This document shows, one piece after another, positions 59,899-64,000 of a DNA stretch of 64,000 nt. The notes beneath the pieces were generated by a model. It was given only the letters and a program-made list of their open reading frames with translations. It was not told the origin of the DNA and did no database searches. The stretch is from NCBI RefSeq assembly GCF_000321225.1, contig NW_004451887.1, positions 322,434 through 386,433 of the forward strand, read 5' to 3'. Both the position numbers and the translations under genes were made by a program. Positions within the stretch are counted from its first letter, which is position 1, and each line of letters opens with the position of its first letter. The stretch is from Odobenus rosmarus divergens. Its lineage: Eukaryota; Chordata; Mammalia; Carnivora; Odobenidae.

Positions 59899-60084
59899 CT
59901 AAGAATCTTTTCCATTAGCATAAGCATTAGCTTTTTTATGCTGCTAAAGGATGATCGATTATTTTAAGGGATGAATTCAGTAAATAGGTCCATTGGCTTT
60001 TCTACAAGCAGAGCAATTTATTCTATTCTTGCAGGCAAGATGGCAGGTATGGGGTATCTGGTGGTGAAAAATGATGGTGATGAT

Positions 60085-60745
60085 GACAGTGAGAACAGCT
60101 AACATTTACCGAGTGCTTCCTCTTTGGCGGGCATTGTGCTAAGCATTTTACATGTTATCTGCAATATAGGTGCACAGTGATGACTTTTGAAAAACTGCCC
60201 TCAGCTGGGAAGAGCTGCCTCATCACAGATCACATTCCCTTTGGGGAGGGACAATCTCCTTCCAATACCGGGGCAATGCAGGAGACCCCAGCTCCCTCCC
60301 TAGATTTTGAGACAAGTCTGAAGGGCCATCCAGCTTCAAATGGTCCTGTAAGATTGGCTGAAGCCTTGATGACTGTACTGCAGCCTAGCTTCTCCCTCTT
60401 CCTTCCCCCACCCCACCCCCACCATGGTATGAATCCCAGCATCACTCCCTATTATGCGTTCCCCATGCTCACCTCCATCTCAGAATCTGCTTCTCAAAGA
60501 ACCCAACTCACACAACAATCCTGTTGTGAGGATTAAATGAAAGAATCCACAGAAAGTCCTTTGCCCAAGGCCTGACAGAGAGCAAGTATTCAAACGATGG
60601 GATTGTTATCATTATCCACCTAAACAGGTAGGTACTCGTGTTATTCCCTTTTTACAGATGAAGAAATTGAACATAAGAGAGGTTAAGTAACTGACTTACT
60701 CATATAGTAAAATGCAAGAGGGATTGCGAGTCCAGGTATGACTGA
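60085..60745. repeat. MIR-type remnants
   Basis: Minus-strand pieces at 60085-60170 (TTTACCGAGTGCTTCCTCTT, GGGCATTGTGCTAAGCATTT) and 60615-60745 (TTACAGATGAAGAAATTGAA, AGAGGTTAAGTAACTGACTT). A plus-strand piece at 60525-60615 (TGTTGTGAGGATTAAATGAA). The stretch between has no feature I can name. Confidence 0.5.
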
Positions 60746-61079
60746 GTCCAAATCCGTGCTCATCCTTATGAGGCTCCCCTGTCTTCTTTCACATCATCAT
60801 TCTGGAGACTCCAAATGCAATGTCTGGAGGAAGATATGTGGCAGGTGGAGATTGGGTTGTTGAAGCAAAGTTCAGGGCCAGCCTGGGTTGGGAGTGAACT
60901 ACAAGCATGTGCCAACTCTGTCCAAGAGGTGAGATGGCAAATGGGAAACAACTGGAAGGCGACAGGAAAACAGTTGGGAAAATGAGAGGGAGAAAACCAG
61001 GGCTGTCCCACGACCAATGTGAGGAAGCAAATGAGAAGGTTCAGGAAATATTCCCTGTGAGGACTTGGAACACATCTTT

Positions 61080-61258
61080 TTTTTTTTTAAGATTTTATTT
61101 ATTTATTTGACAGAGAGAGAGAGCGAGAGAAGGAACATAAGCAGGAGGAGTGGGAGAGGGAGAAGAAGGCAGCCCAATGTGGGGCTGGATCCCAGGACCC
61201 GGGGATCATGACCTGAGCAGAAGGCAGACGCTTACCTGACTGAGCCACCCAGGCGCCC
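61080..61258 (-). mobile_element. CAN-SINE (first of three in 1 kb)
   Basis: Minus-strand copy with poly(T), body lacking part of the CTGCTGAGCAGG segment, and head GAGCCACCCAGGCGCCCC. Perfect 16-bp flanks CTTGGAACACATCTTT at 61064-61079 and 61259-61274. Confidence 0.95.
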
Positions 61259-61596
61259 CTTGGAACACATCTTTATGGAATACCTGAAAAAGTCAAATAT
61301 CCCTGACGCCCACTGCAAAAAAAAACCCCAAACATGAACCAGAAGAAAATCCAATTCCCCATGTAATATCTAATGGGCATCTACCTACATGATCAATCCC
61401 TGTCTTCAAGGAGCTCACAGTCCAGGGTCCTGGGAGTGGAGGTGGGAGTGTGAAGCACACAGGCACACACACTAAACAGCTAAATTTACACAATGCAGCT
61501 GAATTAGGAGTCAGTGGAGAGAGTGAGCTGACACAGAAGGTGTGCTTAATTCTGCCTGAGAGAACCCTGGAAGGCTTTACGGAGGAGGTGACTTTT

Positions 61597-61792
61597 TGTT
61601 TTTGTTTTGTTTTTTGTTTTTTTGAGAGAGAGTGGGGGGAGGGACAGAGGCAGAGGGAAAGAGAATCCAAAGCAGAATCCACACCCAGCATGAAGCCTGT
61701 TGATGCATGGCTTAATCTCACAACCCTGAGATCATGACCTGAGCTGAAATCAAGAGTCAGACGCTCAACCAACTGAGCCACCCAGGTGCCCC
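61597..61792 (-). mobile_element. CAN-SINE, older subtype (second of three)
   Basis: Minus-strand copy with a T/G-rich tail, GAGAGAGAGTGGGGGGAGGG and the older head AATCAAGAGTCAGACGCTCA then GAGCCACCCAGGTGCCCC. Imperfect flanks around GAGGAGGTGACTTT and GAGGAGGCGACATTT. Confidence 0.9.
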
Positions 61793-61819
61793 GAGGAGGC
61801 GACATTTGAACAGGGTTTT

Positions 61820-62027
61820 TTTTTTTGTTTTTTTTTTTGTAAGATTTTATTTCTTTATTTGACAGAGATAGACACAGCCAGAGAGGGAACGCAAACAGGG
61901 GGAGTGGCAGAGGGAGAAGCAGGCTTCCCGCGGAGCAGGGAGCCTGATGTGGGACTCGATCCCAGGACCCTGGGATCATGACCTGAGCCGAAGGGAGACG
62001 CTTAACGACTGAGCCACCCAGGCGCCC
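61820..62027 (-). mobile_element. CAN-SINE (third of three)
   Basis: Minus-strand copy near consensus, flanked by a perfect 13-bp duplication TGAACAGGGTTTT at 61807-61819 and 62028-62040. It inserted only 15 bases from the preceding SINE's left-over target site. Confidence 0.95.
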
Positions 62028-62040
62028 TGAACAGGGTTTT

Positions 62041-63235
62041 GAAGGTTAACAGAACTCTCTGCAGTCAAGGAGAATGTGAAAAGACTAGTCTATTTTCTAA
62101 GGGGAGAAAGGACACACAACTATTTGTTTTTCTCCAGGGTGTGGAGAGCACTCCAAAGGGAAGAATCACTGCATTGTCTTGTAATAGATCATAGGCACTT
62201 GGTGGTTTCCATATTTCAACAACTAGGAGAAACTACTCCTGGAGAATCCTTGTAAATCCAAGCACTTCATCCTTTGACAGCCTTGTCATGGGGCAAAAGA
62301 AATGGTCCTTTGAATGTACATGTCATAAGACTCCAGCAGGAGCCACATGTGCACAGGGAAGGCGGCCTAGGTTCCCTGCAGCTCCACAGAGGAAATAGAT
62401 GTTCTGCTCTATTCTCAGATGGTTGACCATTCCCGGGAGATCGCTTGATCATTTCTAAGCCATGTCTCCCCCCCACCCCGCCGGCCCCAGAGACTTACTG
62501 GAGAGCCCTGTCTGTAAGCCCTGGTAGCAGCGCTTGTGTCTAGACCGCAGGAATTCTGTCCTCAGGCTCTGACCCGGAGGCATCTGAAACTACACGGAGA
62601 GGGTGGTTCCATGCTGACAGCACGGTTGCCAAACAGGTGCTTTGAAGCCGGAAGATCCACTGAGCTTCCTCAGAAGGAAGAGCTGGCCCAGTTCCCAACA
62701 CTGCCGATCAGATGGCAGCTTTGCCCTTGGGAAAACATTTGCTGCCGGGATGAAGTCACGGCTCATAGCCGTTACAGTCTTGTTACTTGTAACGTGTGTG
62801 TATGTGACGCACCGATGCCCCTTAGGGAGACCTCCCAAGGAAGCTTTAAGGAATTAGAAGGAAATGGAAATGGTACTTTCAGCCCCTCTCTGTTAATAAC
62901 TAGCTCTGGTTAAGTGGTTTCGGGTAAGTCCTTCAGTTACTCAAATTCGGTGTGGACGGTGGGCACCACTGGACCCTCGTGCTTTGTCTACGGATGGATG
63001 TCAGCAGACAGGCACAGTAAGCACCATCCTCGCCATTCCGGCCTGGACCCTCTGGGACCCAGGGATCGGGGCAGTTTGGTTCCCTCTGCCTGGAACTCTG
63101 GGGAACAGGTTGAACAGCCAGACAGCTTCACCTGTCACTCTGAGGCTTCATCATCAGACATGTTAAACCCTGGATATGACCTTCAGGTGACAGAAATCTC
63201 CCTCCCATCTTTGAGTCTTTCTCTGCCTTGCAGTG
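62041..63235. other. Gene-free sequence
   Basis: Unique-looking, moderately GC-rich DNA between the SINE cluster and the L1 block. Several overlapping ORFs (up to 125 codons at 62536-62913) show no signal peptide, domain or family resemblance, and I do not call a gene. Confidence 0.45.
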
Positions 63236-63283
63236 GTCCTGCCCATTAGAATCATCTGGAGAGCTTTTTAAAAATACCTCTGT
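63236..63283 (+). repeat. MER5A-like fragment
   Basis: CATTAGAATCATCTGGAGAG followed by CTTTTTAAAAATACCTCTG is the left arm of a MER5A-type element, cut off by the L1 that starts at about 63285. Confidence 0.6.
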
Positions 63284-63543
63284 TGGATGTCCACAATAGC
63301 TAAACTATGGAAAGAGCCAAGGTGTCCATCAACAGATGAATGGATAAAGAAGATGTGAGATATATATATAGACACACACACACACACACACACACACAAT
63401 GGAATATTATGCAGCCATCAAAAAATACCAAAATCTTGCCATTTGCAACGACGTGGATGGAACTAGAGGGTATTATGCTAAGCGAAATAAGTCAATAAGG
63501 GAAAGACATGTATCATATGATCTCACTGATATGAGGAATTCTT

Positions 63544-63587
63544 TTTTTTTAATTTTTTATTGTTATGTTAATCACCATACATTACAT
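63544..63587 (-). mobile_element. 44-bp L1 insertion consisting of the 3' tail only
   Basis: The insert is poly(T) followed by the reverse complement of the last ~36 bases of a carnivoran L1 (ATGTTAATCACCATACATTA). It is flanked by a perfect 17-bp duplication (TGATATGAGGAATTCTT) at 63527-63543 and 63588-63604. It is an extremely 5'-truncated L1 inserted within the L1 at 63285-63907. Confidence 0.9.
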
Positions 63588-63613
63588 TGATATGAGGAAT
63601 TCTTAATCTCAGG

Positions 63614-63889
63614 AAACAAACTGAGGGTTCTAGAGGGGAGGGGGGTGGGGGGATGGGTTAGCCTGCTGATGGGTATTAAAGAGGGCACGTATTAAATGGA
63701 GCACTGGGTGTTATACGCAAACAATGAATCATGGAACACTACATCCCATGAGAGACAATGGACTCTGAAAAACAAACTGAGGGTTCTGGGGGGGGCGGAG
63801 ATGGGTTAGCCTGGTGATGGGTATTAAAGAGGGCATGTATTAAATGGAGCACTGGGTGTTATACGCAAACAATGAATCATGAAACACTA
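63614..63889 (+). repeat. Tandem duplication in L1 3' UTR, period 156
   Basis: AAACAAACTGAGGGTTCT at 63614 recurs at 63770. Both copies continue through GGGTTAGCCTG, GGAGCACTGGGTGTTATACG and AACAATGAATCATG with few differences. The second copy is shorter (to about 63889) before the tail sequence. Confidence 0.85.
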
Positions 63890-63907
63890 ATCAGACACTA
63901 ATGATGT

Positions 63908-64000
63908 GGGGGGTGGAGCAAGATGGCGGAGGAGTAGGAGACCTGGATTTCGTCTGGTCTCAGGAATTCAGCTGAATAGGGATCAAACCATTCTGAACAC
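63908..64000 (+). mobile_element. 5' end of another L1 (runs off the window)
   Basis: After a G run the sequence reads GTGGAGCAAGATGGCGGAGG, the start of the carnivoran L1 5' UTR. This includes a YY1-type core (CAAGATGGCGG, 63919-63929) as found at LINE-1 transcription starts. Because the extreme 5' end is present the copy is not 5'-truncated and may be full length, but only 93 bases are visible. It sits inside the 3' tail of the upstream L1. Confidence 0.75.

Larger units (their letters stand above)
63285..63907 (+). mobile_element. L1 3' end (ORF2 C-terminus and 3' UTR), carnivoran type, interrupted
   Basis: Begins with the ORF2 end (AATAGCTAAACTATGGAAAG and the GATGGAACTAGAGGGTATTA region) and continues into the G-rich 3' UTR. 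It contains an AT/AC dinucleotide run at 63360-63398, a tiny L1-tail insertion at 63544-63587 and a 156-bp tandem duplication from 63614. Homology to the L1 3' end stops at AATGATGT (63900-63907), where a second L1 starts. The L1 at 15770 shows the expected continuation of this tail, so the rest of this element probably lies beyond the second L1. Confidence 0.85.

Noticed and set aside
61293..61979. 228-codon minus-strand ORF
   Set aside because: It reads through two antisense CAN-SINEs and intervening DNA; the Leu/Pro-rich parts are SINE body translations.
62536..62913. 125-codon ORF in unique DNA
   Set aside because: No signal peptide, domain, splice context or CpG promoter; another frame is equally open on the opposite strand.
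30850..63230. FZD4, a known neighbour of PRSS23 in human
   Set aside because: I found no Frizzled coding sequence on either strand; it presumably lies beyond the window.

Overview
This window is nuclear DNA of a carnivoran mammal. It carries about twenty copies of the tRNA-Lys-derived CAN-SINE family (head of the type GGCGCCTGGGTGGCTCAG, a CT-rich body and an AATAAATAAATAAAATCTT tail), L1 elements of the carnivoran type, and older mammalian repeats (MIR, L2, MER5A-like, ERVL/MaLR-type LTRs, old L1 3' ends). None of the SINEs is of the dog-specific SINEC_Cf form. This suggests an arctoid carnivore (bear, seal or mustelid group) rather than a canid; that step is inference.

The only protein-coding gene I can support is PRSS23, a secreted trypsin-fold serine protease, on the + strand. 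A CpG island (about 18700-19990) holds the inferred promoter and a non-coding first exon that probably ends at a GTGAGT donor at 19628. An intron of about 7.5 kb follows. Exon 2 starts at 27181 and carries the whole CDS (27194-28321, 375 aa) and a 3' UTR of about 2.5 kb, with poly(A) signals at 30778 and nearby.

Region by region: 1-15750 is gene-free upstream DNA with old LTR, L2 and MIR remnants, scattered SINEs and a Tigger-type miniature element. 15753-18678 is a 2.9 kb L1 insertion with a 17-bp target duplication and a 5' inversion (twin priming), ending at the edge of the CpG island. 18700-30850 is PRSS23. 30850-63230 is gene-free downstream DNA with nested old repeats and SINEs, including three SINEs within 1 kb at 61-62 kb. 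63285-64000 is an L1 3' end interrupted by a 44-bp L1-tail insertion; the 5' end of another L1, possibly full length, begins at about 63908 and runs off the window.

I found no tRNA or rRNA gene, no CRISPR, no operon-like structure and no sign of a previously undescribed coding system. The most informative content is the insertion history, in which many events can be ordered by nesting and target-site duplications, and the PRSS23 promoter architecture (an L1 next to the island, G-quadruplex motifs, a possible uORF).
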